64,000 nucleotides of DNA from Chitinophagaceae bacterium (GTDB lineage: Bacteria > Bacteroidota > Bacteroidia > Chitinophagales > Chitinophagaceae): contig CANGYR010000009.1 of the NCBI GenBank assembly GCA_947458275.1, positions 60,132 through 124,131 on the forward strand, written 5' to 3'. The position numbers were made by a program, and so were the translations under genes. Positions 35,701 to 45,237 of the stretch are shown here, one piece after another; the first letter of the stretch is position 1, and each line of letters opens with the position of its first letter. The notes beneath the pieces were generated by a model. That model made no database searches. It saw only the letters and a list, made by a program, of their open reading frames with translations, and was not told the origin of the DNA.

Positions 35701-38700
35701 TACACAAATTAGCCGGAGTGTATGATATCGATGCTTCAGGAGCTTTTGTTATAACGACCGTTGCCTTGGTAGTAAAGCCCGGACAAGGTGAAGATGGTGC
35801 GATAGTATACGTCACCTCATAATTACCGGGTGTACTTGATGTAGGTGTTATGGCTCCAGTAATTTTATCTATTGTCAAGCCAGATGTTGAGGTGTACTCT
35901 CCCCCTGTTGATCCGCTAAATTTAACCTGCGCAGAAGCATCAGAACCGCAAGCAGGATCATAGTTTATAGTTGCAGTTGGTGCTGCACTTACATCAACAG
36001 TAGCAGTGGTAGTAAAATCCTTACAACCGCCCGTACCGGTGAGCGTATAGGTAATTGTATATTTACCGGGTGTTGCTTCCGACGGAGTGAGCTCGCCTGT
36101 GGATGCATTGATTGGCAAACCAGCATTAGGTGATATCGTATATGTACCTCCTGCATCTCCCTTTCTCACAACAGGTATAGGCGGATTAGGTGTAGAATTG
36201 CCGTCTTTAACATTACACAAATTAGCCGGAGCGTATGATATCGATGCCTCTGGCGCTTTTGTTATAACGACCGTTGCCTTGGTTGTAAAGCCCGGACAAG
36301 GTGAAGATGGTACAATGGTATATGTTACCTCATAACTGCCGGGCGTACTCGAAGTTGGCGTGATTGCCCCGGTATTTTTATTTATTGTCAAGCCGGCTGT
36401 CGATGTAAACTCACCTCCCACTGAACCTGTCAATTTTACTTGTGCGGATGCATCAGAACCGCAAACAGGGTCATAGCTTATAGTTGCAGTTGGTGCTGCA
36501 CTTACATCAACAGTAGCTGTGGTAGTAAAATCCTTACAACCGCCCGTACCGGTGAGCGTATAAGTAATGATGTATTTACCCGGTGTTGCTCCCGACGGAG
36601 TGAGCTCGCCTGTGGATGCATTGATTGGCAAACCAGCATTAGGTGATATCGTATATGAACCTCCAGCATCTCCCGTTCTCTCAACCGGTATTGGTGGATT
36701 AGGAGTTGTTGCACTGTTGGCTACATTACACAAATTAACAAGTTTGTACGATATGGCAGCTTGAGGAGCTTTTGTAATTACAACAGTTGCTTTTGTAGTA
36801 AAACCTGGGCAAGGTGAAGATGGTGCAATTGTGTAAGTTACCTCATAACTACCAGGCGTACTCGAAGTTGGCGTGATTGCTCCGGTATTTTTATTTATCG
36901 TCAATCCGGCTGTCGATGTATACTCACCTCCTGAAGAACCTGTCAATTTTACTTGTGCGGATGCATCAGAACCGCAAACAGGATCATAACTTATAGTTGC
37001 AGTTGGTGCTGCACTTACATCAACAGTAGCGGTGCTAGTAAAATCCTTACAACCGCCTGTACCGGTGAGCGTATAGGTAATTGTATACTTACCTGGTGTT
37101 GCTCCCGACGGAGTGAGCTCGCCTGTAGACGCATTGATTGGCAAACCAGTGTTAGGTGATATCGTATATGTACCTCCGGCATCTCCCGTTCTCTCAACCG
37201 GTATCGGTGGATTAGGAGTTGTTGCACTGTTTGATACACTGCAAATATTGGGGCGAGTATATGATATTGAGGCTGAAGGTTTTTTTGTAACATTTATGAC
37301 TATTGATGCTCTGGGACTCTCTCCACATCCTGTAACCTGACTAACATAGTAAGTTGTTGCACCTGTATTTATAGTTGAAGGCGTTGGAGGAGTTGTCAAT
37401 CCTGTCCCTCCCATTGATGTTGTATACCATAACAAACTGCTTCCGGATGCTGATAACGGGACAGCAGGATCATTCTGACAATAGTTGATTGGAGTTGTTA
37501 TATTAGGAGCAGTTGCAAGAGCATTTACAGTGACATTAATAGTTGATTTATCACTTGTACATCCATTAACAGTTTGGCTTACATAATAAGTTTGTGAACC
37601 TATTGATGAACTGGAAGGCGTTGGAGCAGCAGAAGATCCAGTTCCGCCAATTGTGGTATACCAAAGTAAATTCGAACCTGTTGCAGTCAAAGGTGAAGTA
37701 GACTGATTCTGACAAAGAGTCAAATTTGGATTTACAAGCGGCTCTACAGGTACAGGGTTAACAGTAGCAACCAACTCATCCTTACTTGTACAGTTCCCGG
37801 ATCCAAAAGTATAAGTTAATGTATTCTGACCAAGATTTGCGAGTGAAGGATTGAATGTATTTCCGGATACACCCTGACCAGACCATGTGCCTCCGGAAGG
37901 AGTTCCTGTTAGAGCTTGAGCTGACCCATTTTTACAAACACTAAAATCGCTGCCGGCATTCACTGAAGTCGGTTGCTGAATATTTATGCCGGCGTTGGCT
38001 GTAGTTTCGCCGCAAGCGTTTGAAACTTTTAATGTAATACTTTTATTTCCTGGACTTGAAAAAGAAATCGTTCCAGGATTTTGTGCTGTCGAATTTGTTG
38101 GTGTTCCATCCTGAAACAACCAATCATACTTAGTTATTGTGCTTCCACATGGTATCGCATTCGAAGTGGGCGTGATGTTTTGACCGAGACAAATGCTTGC
38201 TGGAACATCACTAATTGAAACCTGTGGCTTACTATTGACTGTAATTACTTTAGGTACAGAAGTGAAGGTGTTGCATTTGTTGGTATAACTTAAAGTAACA
38301 TTATAAACACCCTGATTGTTAAATTTGATTACGGGATTGAGTGAAGATGAAGAAGTGCCTGATATAAATTCAAAATCATTTGGAGATTCAGGTGTGCAAA
38401 CAGAATTTGTTTTTGTGATCACCCACTTAATAACCGGCGGCTTACACTGATTTGTAATTGAGGTAGTATTATTTATGATAATTGAATTGTTTGTACATAT
38501 GACTGCAGGATTTACATCAAAGGTTGGACTTATTGGGCCCTCCACACAGATTTTTTTTAACGTATCGGATATTCCACAAAAATTTCTGACAAAGTTTTCA
38601 ATGGTGTAAACACCAGGGTTACTAAAATTAACTTGAAGTATATCCGATCCCCATGTAGCAGGATTATTATTTGGAACTGCGTCTCCCAATTTTGTTCCAT

Positions 38701-40042
38701 TTAATAAACTCCACCCCGAAGAAGGTGTAATCTTCCAGTTTACTGGAGAAGTTTTATTACAATTCCCGCTGTTGCTTACATAAACACCTTCTTTGGATGT
38801 ATTTTGAATATTTACTGAAGTATTTACACATACCGTATCATCAGGTAAAATTTTGAAATCAGATATCGGCTTGTTGCTTATTGCGATAGGCTCTATCGTC
38901 AAATCAGAGAACCCGCAAGGATTTTCTGCCTTAATCGTAACGTAATATGTGTTAGGCGTCCTTCCTCCTGATGCACCACAAGAGGCGCTTGTAAATGTAT
39001 GAGTGTAATTAGGTGGCAAAGAAGTAAATAGCTCCTCAGGTGTTCCATCATTCTTATTTACCTTGTACACAGTACCGGCAGGATTGGTTGTGGATTGTGA
39101 TGGTATGGAAAATACAAAAGGTGTGCAAACATCAATACTTGCTCCCGGATTATTAAAAGGAACCTGGGGATTAGAACCTCTGTAAACAGTATACTTTTTT
39201 TTGGAAACGCAACCATTCTGACCGGTGACTGTAAATATCAAATCATAATAACCAGCTTGATTATAACCATGAGACTGAACTTGATTCACCGGCCATCCTG
39301 CACCTGAAGAGGTGAAGTCCGGAGTACCATCACCCCAACTAATGGAATAATTTGTGTTAGTAGCACTTGTAGAAGAAGTATTAGTAACGTTTAAATTACT
39401 TGATCCGGTATTGCAAATACTGAATTCTCTGGATGGATTATCAAAATCATTTAAAGCAGGATCAGGACCCTGCTTAACCTGTACAGATTGCGTGGCAGTT
39501 TTGGTACAACCGGCAGGACTTTTAGCCGTCAATCTGACTGTAAATGTAGAGGTTCCATTCCCAAATGCAGAGGAATAGGTATTAGTCGGATTTTGACTGG
39601 TTGATGTTTTTCCATCACCAAATTCCCAGGAAAATGAGCTTGCCCCGGTTGAAGTATTTGTAAATTGTATAGGCACACTGGAACACTGAGCATTGGGCGA
39701 AAACGTAAATGAGGCCTGAGGATTTTCAACAACAACAGTAACCTTATTAGTAGTGCCTTCAGCTACAACTACTGTGTAATCACCCGCCATGGAAGCGCTA
39801 TAATTTTGTGAAGTTGCGTTGGGAATAACAACGCCATTTCTTTGCCATTTATAAGAGCTGCTGGAAGGAGCCCTCAATACTATACTTGAACCATTGCATA
39901 TATTCAAAGAACCGTTGTAAGTAATATCTCCGGGAGGAAGCGATGCCAGTACTGAATTATTTATATTGTTAAAATCCAAAAATTCAGCATGTATAAATGA
40001 TACTGAAAAAAAAGAAAAAAATATGATTAAAATAAATCTCAA
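32771..40042 (-). CDS. Giant type IX-secreted surface protein (PKD/Ig-like repeats, type B sorting domain)
   Basis: A 2423-residue protein. It has a signal peptide (about residues 1-19, MRFILIIFFSFFSVSFIHAE) and an Ig-like domain near 40-100. PKD domains follow (for example FSWEFGDGKTSTSQNPTNTY near 140), then CHU_C-associated Ig-like units (LLWYTTIGGTGSS; LLWYTTSMGGTG). Residues about 917-1774 hold five bipartite 171-residue repeats. The C-terminal 100 residues (VFIPNAFVPQGG ... FRVFNRWGQIVFE ... GWNGKVNGVLAEPGVFVYT) form a type B sorting domain. It is probably an adhesin or gliding-type surface filament anchored with the PorP/SprF protein. Confidence 0.93.
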   Translation of the reverse strand: MRFILIIFFSFFSVSFIHAEFLDFNNINNSVLASLPPGDITYNGSLNICNGSSIVLRAPSSSSYKWQRNGVVIPNATSQNYSASMAGDYTVVVAEGTTNKVTVVVENPQASFTFSPNAQCSSVPIQFTNTSTGASSFSWEFGDGKTSTSQNPTNTYSSAFGNGTSTFTVRLTAKSPAGCTKTATQSVQVKQGPDPALNDFDNPSREFSICNTGSSNLNVTNTSSTSATNTNYSISWGDGTPDFTSSGAGWPVNQVQSHGYNQAGYYDLIFTVTGQNGCVSKKKYTVYRGSNPQVPFNNPGASIDVCTPFVFSIPSQSTTNPAGTVYKVNKNDGTPEELFTSLPPNYTHTFTSASCGASGGRTPNTYYVTIKAENPCGFSDLTIEPIAISNKPISDFKILPDDTVCVNTSVNIQNTSKEGVYVSNSGNCNKTSPVNWKITPSSGWSLLNGTKLGDAVPNNNPATWGSDILQVNFSNPGVYTIENFVRNFCGISDTLKKICVEGPISPTFDVNPAVICTNNSIIINNTTSITNQCKPPVIKWVITKTNSVCTPESPNDFEFISGTSSSSLNPVIKFNNQGVYNVTLSYTNKCNTFTSVPKVITVNSKPQVSISDVPASICLGQNITPTSNAIPCGSTITKYDWLFQDGTPTNSTAQNPGTISFSSPGNKSITLKVSNACGETTANAGINIQQPTSVNAGSDFSVCKNGSAQALTGTPSGGTWSGQGVSGNTFNPSLANLGQNTLTYTFGSGNCTSKDELVATVNPVPVEPLVNPNLTLCQNQSTSPLTATGSNLLWYTTIGGTGSSAAPTPSSSSIGSQTYYVSQTVNGCTSDKSTINVTVNALATAPNITTPINYCQNDPAVPLSASGSSLLWYTTSMGGTGLTTPPTPSTINTGATTYYVSQVTGCGESPRASIVINVTKKPSASISYTRPNICSVSNSATTPNPPIPVERTGDAGGTYTISPNTGLPINASTGELTPSGATPGKYTITYTLTGTGGCKDFTSTATVDVSAAPTATISYDPVCGSDASAQVKLTGSSGGEYTSTAGLTINKNTGAITPTSSTPGSYEVTYTIAPSSPCPGFTTKATVVITKAPQAAISYKLVNLCNVANSATTPNPPIPVERTGDAGGSYTISPNAGLPINASTGELTPSGATPGKYIITYTLTGTGGCKDFTTTATVDVSAAPTATISYDPVCGSDASAQVKLTGSVGGEFTSTAGLTINKNTGAITPTSSTPGSYEVTYTIVPSSPCPGFTTKATVVITKAPEASISYAPANLCNVKDGNSTPNPPIPVVRKGDAGGTYTISPNAGLPINASTGELTPSEATPGKYTITYTLTGTGGCKDFTTTATVDVSAAPTATINYDPACGSDASAQVKFSGSTGGEYTSTSGLTIDKITGAITPTSSTPGNYEVTYTIAPSSPCPGFTTKATVVITKAPEASISYTPANLCNVKDDASTPNPPIPVVRKGDAGGTYTISPNTGLPIDASTGELTPSEATPGKYTITYTLIGTGGCKDFTSTATVDVIAAPTATIGYDPICGSDASAQVKFSGSIGGEYTSTTGLTIDKNTGAITPTSSKPGTYEVTYTIAPSLPCPGFITKTTVVITKAPAATIVYNPSIVCNVDNSSLTPNPDIDVTLTGDNGGVYSIVPNSGLPIDATTGKIIPSNSTAGEYEITYSITGIGGCANFSTSTKITVNDAPKATINFPGSPFCGGISTPQSVSLTGVTTGSFSSSADLSIDLVTGAINPSLSKPGTYTVTYTILPSPPCPGFITSTSVTIDESPKLEFDKISASICSGGTLTYIPTSTVANTVYNWTVKGGALPNNINGPLSGTVASPQKDISISYTNTGTVSETLIIEVTPINPTSSPCSGPVYSLTAIVNPIPPPPKVQDTLRFCQGSVAPEMTAESLPGNTLIWYDENQIKLISAPTPSTNNPDTIYYFVSQTDPNCESPKSKIVVIVNPTPKIIASSFKNPTKCGLPSGSITLTIVDLNNNPIVNTPVFVQYDKFQTIYKVKDTSDASGIVKVDLTAGTYSDISVEAYECSSTKIPDVFILSDPNPPTKPIAGYNPPVCSENELNLSASSATSNLIDPVDYVWVGPAFGSTPDTTRNTVYSFPSANTSYNGTYIVYAIQNNCISLPANFSVNILQSPVKPIITTRAPLCIGDALSLQATSFLPGQNPNPTLNYTWTGPGRGFPVNAPNAQINSVIIKDAGVYTITVFSPATGCSSKTDTLIGIGGYPIVDLGQSPLTLPTGQILDLNPQIVNAAEANILPIKVFEWNPSANISCDDAVCGAPKLAVKNNACYAVKATNIYGCSGSDTICIKVFCENTQVFIPNAFVPQGGLAENSIFMVRGSGIGSIKSFRVFNRWGQIVFERSNFPPNAPAYGWNGKVNGVLAEPGVFVYTAEVICDNGIPYFYKGNVTLIR
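34720..37290 (-). repeat. Five 513-bp in-frame repeats inside the giant surface-protein gene
   Basis: Four units are nearly identical and exactly 513 bp apart (equivalent points near 35730, 36243, 36756 and 37269). A fifth, at the 3' side (about 34720-35238), is diverged but keeps the layout. Each encodes a pair of domains: SISYxPxNLCNV...TPNPPIPV...GELTPSxATPGKYTITYTL, then ATISYDPVCGSDASAQVK...GAITPTSSTPGSYEVTYTI. Each unit has several Cys that could form disulfides. Confidence 0.93.
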
Positions 40043-40252
40043 AAAAAAATAATTTAAGAATAGTTGTCAACTGGTAACAGATTTTTTTTATCAATAACAT
40101 TTTCCCATTATGAGTTGATTGAAATCCAAAACCATAGTGAATTACCATGAATCAAAGTGCAAAATTACTTTTTTTTAATAATTATATTTTTTTTATTATT
40201 TATCGTGTAATTAAGAGCGTAGGCCGTGTGAATTAGTTAAAAATCTTGATTA

Positions 40253-41716
40253 CTACGTCCCGCAAAAAGTCCTATACCCCCCATCCCCGTTTTCCGATGG
40301 GAATTGAAAATCTAATCGAACGGAGTTGTTGGAATACGGAGATTGCACCGCTTTCAATAATAGATGAAAAAATGAAAAATCATTTTGATAGCAAGCCAGA
40401 TCCAATGCTTTTTCTACCTGATGATTGCGGGGTATGATTTGCGGATTGACTGAACGCATAGTAGTCAGTGCATCATCTATCGATATATTTTGGAGGGCAA
40501 GCAATTTCTTTCTGTCGGATAACCAATTCACAAAGAGATCTTTTGTGTAAATATCACTTTCAAATTTGAGATCCCCCTGTATGAATAAAAATGTATTGGT
40601 AAAATCAGCTTTGTTTTCTTTCATCCATTGCAACAAACGACTGATCAAATTTTTTTCATTGTTGTCCACTTGCTGAAATCCGATTTTCTTTCCCATCATC
40701 TGCCACCATTTTTCTTCGTAAACAGTTTGAAAACTATTTAATACTTCCTGTGCTTTTTTTATCGCTTCTGATTCTGTTTCATCAATCAAAGGCAATAAAG
40801 CCGAAGCCAAACAAGCCAGGTTCCAATGTGCAATGGAAGGTTGATTATCATAGGCATATCTTCCTCCGGTATCTATCGAACTGAACACCGTATCCGGATG
40901 GTAAGTGTTCATGAAAGCACAAGGGCCGTAATCGAATGTCTCCCCGCAAACCGACATGTTATCCGTATTCATTACACCATGTATGAAACCAACCCTCATC
41001 CATTCAACAATCAAATCAATTTGCTTATGCATAACGGCTTCAAGCAAATCAATGGCCATATTCTCAGATGATATCAATGCAGGATAATGTCTATCAACTA
41101 CATATTTTGTAAAGACCTTTAACTCTTCCACACTCAAAAAATTCCGCACATACTCGAATGTCCCCACTCTGATATGGCTCGATGCCAGTCGCGTCAGCAC
41201 TGCCCCATCGTGTATTTCTTCACGATAGACTTTTTCACCGGTAGTGATAACCGCCAGACTTCTTGAACTGGGAATATTCAGAGCATGCATTGCTTCACTG
41301 ATCAAATACTCCCTTAACATAGATCTCAGCGTGGCTCTTCCATCTCCCCTTCTGGAAAAAGGCGTTTGCCCCGCTCCTTTCAACTGTATATCTATTCGTT
41401 TATGCTTACCCGTTATATGCTCCCCCAGCAAAATAGCCCTGCCATCTCCCAGCATCGTAAAATGTCCAAACTGATGGCCTGCATAGGCCTGTGAGATAGG
41501 TATCGCCCCATCGGGAATTACATTTCCGGAAAATATTTTTGAGATGATGTCAGCATCTTTAACCGTATCAATATTTAATCCAATTTCCTTCGCCAGTTCA
41601 TTATTAAACAAACAAACTGTTGGATGGCTTACCGGGACGGGATTGGTATTAACGAAAAATTTCTCCGGCAGTGAAGTATAACTATTATCGAAACGGAAAC
41701 CGAGAGAATGATGCAT
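40253..41716 (-). CDS. selO: SelO/YdiU-family protein adenylyltransferase (AMPylator)
   Basis: A 487-residue pseudokinase-fold protein that transfers AMP to Ser, Thr or Tyr side chains of redox proteins. YAGHQFGHFTMLGDGRAILL, IQLKGAGQTPFSRRGDGRAT and VMNTDNMSVCGETFDYGPCA (containing the NTDN metal site and DYGP) are full matches to the family. It ends YRTFCGT with the penultimate-region Cys that is selenocysteine in animal homologues. It stands alone between the surface-protein gene and a lipoprotein gene. Confidence 0.95.
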   Translation of the reverse strand: MHHSLGFRFDNSYTSLPEKFFVNTNPVPVSHPTVCLFNNELAKEIGLNIDTVKDADIISKIFSGNVIPDGAIPISQAYAGHQFGHFTMLGDGRAILLGEHITGKHKRIDIQLKGAGQTPFSRRGDGRATLRSMLREYLISEAMHALNIPSSRSLAVITTGEKVYREEIHDGAVLTRLASSHIRVGTFEYVRNFLSVEELKVFTKYVVDRHYPALISSENMAIDLLEAVMHKQIDLIVEWMRVGFIHGVMNTDNMSVCGETFDYGPCAFMNTYHPDTVFSSIDTGGRYAYDNQPSIAHWNLACLASALLPLIDETESEAIKKAQEVLNSFQTVYEEKWWQMMGKKIGFQQVDNNEKNLISRLLQWMKENKADFTNTFLFIQGDLKFESDIYTKDLFVNWLSDRKKLLALQNISIDDALTTMRSVNPQIIPRNHQVEKALDLACYQNDFSFFHLLLKAVQSPYSNNSVRLDFQFPSENGDGGYRTFCGT

Positions 41717-41891
41717 TTTTTATCAATGATTGTAATGCAAGTTAAATAATTTGAGGATGTGGCAATTGATATTCCTCCACTACGTTGAACAAGATTAAGC
41801 GGCAACGGCATCATAAATAATTATCAGTATCATTCATTAAAATAATGATTGATTAACGAGGTAATGATACAGAGTTGAATGATATGAATGC

Positions 41892-43676
41892 CTATCTTCT
41901 AATCACTCTAAATGTACACTTCACCGTTCTGGGAGTCCCTTGGAAATTCATGCTTACCGTAAAGTTACCTTCTACTACACCACCGGATACTGAACTGTAA
42001 GCCGTAAGGTTCATCGTTGGACCAGTTGTAAGAATCTGTTCAGAAAAAAGGGTTTGAGAAATAAAAACAAAACAACGGGTTAGCGTCAATCCATTGGCTA
42101 TTGCTTTATTATGCTCAAAAGTAAAATTAATATTTTTAGAAATGTTTCCAGGATTGTTGGATTTTCCTCCACTAATATTAAACTGATTTGGAGCATTGGC
42201 TATGTCAGAATCAACGGGACTTATCTGATCGGGGGGAGACACGATATTATATGGTGTTCCGTCAATCAAAATTTCAATGAATTGAACACTAGAAGTTCCA
42301 CATGATTGAATTGTTGGCACTATAACAGATCCGCTTGTAGCGGCAACGGTAACAGGTATATTCTGTTGCAATGCATTAAGATCCACTGCAGTAACAGCGT
42401 AATTAACCGGTTCATTGCCGCATTTGATGATGGCAATTTCATAGGTGCCGTTGACAACATTGGCTGTGTATAGTTGGCCATTTTCAGCATACACGCTGAC
42501 AAACCCATTGGTCAAAGGAGCATTGTTGCAATCCTTCACTTCCCCTGAAAGAATTACCCGGTTAGTCGTTGGAGTGTTAACAGGAATTGTTCCTAAACTG
42601 CTATTTGATGAGAAAGAACCTATACTAACAGAAGATGATGGCTGATTACAGGGATTCATTACCTGCAGCGTCAATGATTCATTTTTGGGAATTTTCCCGC
42701 AGATATTACCTGCTGTATCAGTACGTCCATATCCGGCAGAACCGTTGGAGCGCAAGATGCGCACTCCAACATTATTCAAAGGGTTTCCGGTGATATCATC
42801 TACGAGACGTGCACAAAAATCAACTAATGGGAAAGGCGCATCGCAGTTCCAAAATGAAAAATGTGAAACCTTTGCCACATAATTATTCCCTGATTTTGTA
42901 GCCGTTCCTTCCTGCACCCATCTGGCTTTTGTTTCATCATAATGCCATAGATCTATTGTAGATGGCGCATCTGCTATCATGGAAGCTGGTACAGGAAAAA
43001 GTAAATCAGCTTTTTGACCTGATTTTATTTTTAAATCCTCTCCGGCACCTCCTTTCAATTCTACACCAATCATTCCAAATGTTTGCAATCCTCTTTCTTC
43101 ACCTCCGGAGGTTATCCCTCTCAAATCGCCCATAACCAAATCCGGAAGATTGGGATCTGAAGGATTAATCCAGGTCATTGACACATTAACATTGCCGGTA
43201 TATGAATTACCGGATGCATCTGTAATAGCATTGGCGGGAAGAGAAAGTTTGGCGCCATCCGGTAATGTGACCGATCCTCCGTCGGTGCTAGTAATAATTG
43301 CATTAACAGATTTTGGCAACAAACGTATACGCAATTGATTAAGTGCTCCCGGAGATGTAATAAAATTTCTGAAGGCCTTGAAATAACCTGTTTTCAGCAC
43401 GCTTACATATCCATTGTTTTGAGAAATACTAATATTATTGAATCTAAAAGCTCCATAGCGATCTGTTGAAGTGGAGCTACTTCCGCATGTCACTTGAGCT
43501 CCTTCTACCGGCAAACCTTTTTGATCTATTACTATCCCTGATACACTTGACTGTACTTTCTTCACATCGTCTGTAACAATATTCGTGTTGGGAATATCAT
43601 CACGTCGGCATGAGGCCAGAATAATAAGTCCTGCAAATAAATAAAAAAATTTATGGCTTTGGAAAAGTTGTCTCAT
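41892..43676 (-). CDS. Lipoprotein with carboxypeptidase-regulatory-like domain
   Basis: A 594-residue secreted protein. The ATG at 43674-43676 gives a lipoprotein signal with lipobox LASC (FAGLIILASCRRDDIPN). A CarboxypepD_reg-like domain follows (VSGIVIDQKGLPVEGAQVTC near residue 45), then a large beta-sandwich-like region and further Ig-like segments (VRILRSNGSAGYGRTDTAGN; GEVKDCNNAPLTNGFVSVYA). No catalytic motif is seen. Similar proteins are common Bacteroidota surface lipoproteins of unknown role. Confidence 0.8.
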   Translation of the reverse strand: MRQLFQSHKFFYLFAGLIILASCRRDDIPNTNIVTDDVKKVQSSVSGIVIDQKGLPVEGAQVTCGSSSTSTDRYGAFRFNNISISQNNGYVSVLKTGYFKAFRNFITSPGALNQLRIRLLPKSVNAIITSTDGGSVTLPDGAKLSLPANAITDASGNSYTGNVNVSMTWINPSDPNLPDLVMGDLRGITSGGEERGLQTFGMIGVELKGGAGEDLKIKSGQKADLLFPVPASMIADAPSTIDLWHYDETKARWVQEGTATKSGNNYVAKVSHFSFWNCDAPFPLVDFCARLVDDITGNPLNNVGVRILRSNGSAGYGRTDTAGNICGKIPKNESLTLQVMNPCNQPSSSVSIGSFSSNSSLGTIPVNTPTTNRVILSGEVKDCNNAPLTNGFVSVYAENGQLYTANVVNGTYEIAIIKCGNEPVNYAVTAVDLNALQQNIPVTVAATSGSVIVPTIQSCGTSSVQFIEILIDGTPYNIVSPPDQISPVDSDIANAPNQFNISGGKSNNPGNISKNINFTFEHNKAIANGLTLTRCFVFISQTLFSEQILTTGPTMNLTAYSSVSGGVVEGNFTVSMNFQGTPRTVKCTFRVIRR

Positions 43677-43802
43677 GGCAATCAAATTAGAAGTGAAAGA
43701 AGTGAATATAAAAAATATAGTCAATCTGAAGATATGGAATAATATCAATAAATCATAAAAAAATTAAACTGTTTATTAAAAAGGAATGCGCTCTTCTCAG
43801 TG

Positions 43803-43916
43803 GAAATTTAAGTTTAAATCGCTGCGCTGGTTTATAAACTCGTAAACCTCTAAACCAAGAAGTGTTTGGGGTTTGGGGTTTGGGGTTTGGGGTTTGGTGT
43901 TTGGTGTTTGGGGTTA
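43803..43916. repeat. 26-bp repeat unit and TTTGGGG telomere-like tract
   Basis: One copy of the TTTAAATCGCTGCGCTGGT unit lies near 43811-43831. Positions 43863-43915 are then almost pure GTTTGGGGTTTGGGGTTTGG with late TGGTGTT variants. This sits in the 300-bp gap between the divergent lipoprotein and dihydroorotase-like genes; the remaining bases show nothing recognisable. Confidence 0.85.
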
Positions 43917-43976
43917 CTTCCAAAAAAAACCATTAAATCGTATTTTTTAAGGATATTTGCAAAATTTCCGCAATAA

Positions 43977-45233
43977 ATGGATATCCTAATTAAACAGGCA
44001 AAAATTGTATGCCCTGGTTCCGTCCTTAACGGCACAATCAACGATCTGCTTATTTCAAATGGCTTTATTGATAAAATTGCTCCTTCGATTGAGGCCAATA
44101 ACGTTCAGATTATTCAGGAAAATAATCTTCATATAAGCCTCGGCTGGGCAGATATTTTTTCCAGCTTTTCTGATCCTGGTTATGAACAAAGAGAAACTCT
44201 TTCTTCAGGTGCTGCGGCAGCTGCTGCCGGAGGATTTACCGATGTATTGATTGTTCCTAATACCCAACCTGTTCTTTCCACCAAATCGCAGATTGAATAC
44301 ATCAAACAACAATCCAAAGATCTTGCTGTAAATATTCACCCTATCGGTGCCATAACAAAAAACGCCGAGGGAAAGGATCTGGCTGAAATGTATGACATGA
44401 ACAACAGCGGAGCGATTGCATTTTCAGATGGCAACAAGCCACTGCAGCATGCCGGTGTAATGCTCAAAGCGCTTCAATATGTCCTGGCAATAAATGCTAC
44501 TGTTATTCAGGTGCCGGGCGATCAGTCTATTGCAGCTCACGGATTGATGCATGAGGGAATTATGAGTACCAGACTCGGACTACCCGGCAAGCCGTCCATC
44601 TCCGAAGAACTGATGATTGCAAGAGATATAGAATTGCTGAAATACACCGGATCCAGATTACATATAACGGGAATCAGTACACGAAGAGGTATTGATATGG
44701 TTACTGAAGCAAAAGCAGCAGGACTGAACATCAGCTGCTCTGTTACTCCCTATCATCTGAATTTCTGCGATGAAGACCTCGAAGGTTATGATACCAATCT
44801 AAAGGTATCTCCTCCCCTGCGCACCAGAGAAGATATGATTGCCCTGAGAGAAGCATTCAACCTGGGATTCATTGATTGTATCGCCTCACACCATACTCCC
44901 CAGCATTGGGATGACAAAACCTGCGAATTTGAATATGCTAAAAATGGAATGATCGGATTGGAGACTCTTTTCGGAGCTATCAATGGCATCGTAGACTCAT
45001 TAGACAATCTCATCTCCCGACTTACCATTGAGCCAAGAAAAATAGCAGGATTATCCAACCCGGAACTAAAAGAAGGAAGCCCCGCTTGTCTCACGTTATT
45101 CAATCCTGATAAGAAATATATTTTTGAAGCCACTGATATTCGTTCTAAATCAAAAAATACTGCATTTGTAGGAAAAGAATTAAAAGGCCGGGTTATCGGC
45201 ATCATAAATAAAAACCAAATAATTATTAATTAA
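43977..45233 (+). CDS. Dihydroorotase-like amidohydrolase lacking metal ligands (PyrC' type)
   Basis: A 418-residue class I dihydroorotase homologue. The fold signatures are clear (ETLSSGAAAAAAGGFTDVLI; GAITKNAEGKDLAEMYDM; NGMIGLETLFG), but metal ligands are gone. The usual DxHxH after strand 1 reads DIFSSF (F61, S63), the VxHxST His is replaced in LHITGIST, and the usual ATDHAPH reads ASHHTPQ. It is therefore probably a catalytically dead partner, like the PyrC' proteins that stabilise aspartate transcarbamoylase (inference). It heads an apparent operon with a DUF4199 protein and glycosyltransferases. Confidence 0.87.
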   Translation: MDILIKQAKIVCPGSVLNGTINDLLISNGFIDKIAPSIEANNVQIIQENNLHISLGWADIFSSFSDPGYEQRETLSSGAAAAAAGGFTDVLIVPNTQPVLSTKSQIEYIKQQSKDLAVNIHPIGAITKNAEGKDLAEMYDMNNSGAIAFSDGNKPLQHAGVMLKALQYVLAINATVIQVPGDQSIAAHGLMHEGIMSTRLGLPGKPSISEELMIARDIELLKYTGSRLHITGISTRRGIDMVTEAKAAGLNISCSVTPYHLNFCDEDLEGYDTNLKVSPPLRTREDMIALREAFNLGFIDCIASHHTPQHWDDKTCEFEYAKNGMIGLETLFGAINGIVDSLDNLISRLTIEPRKIAGLSNPELKEGSPACLTLFNPDKKYIFEATDIRSKSKNTAFVGKELKGRVIGIINKNQIIIN

Positions 45234-45237
45234 ACCA

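Noticed and set aside
35574..37340. Plus-strand frames of about 80 residues repeated every 513 bp
   Set aside because: They are antisense shadows of the repeats in the giant surface-protein gene.
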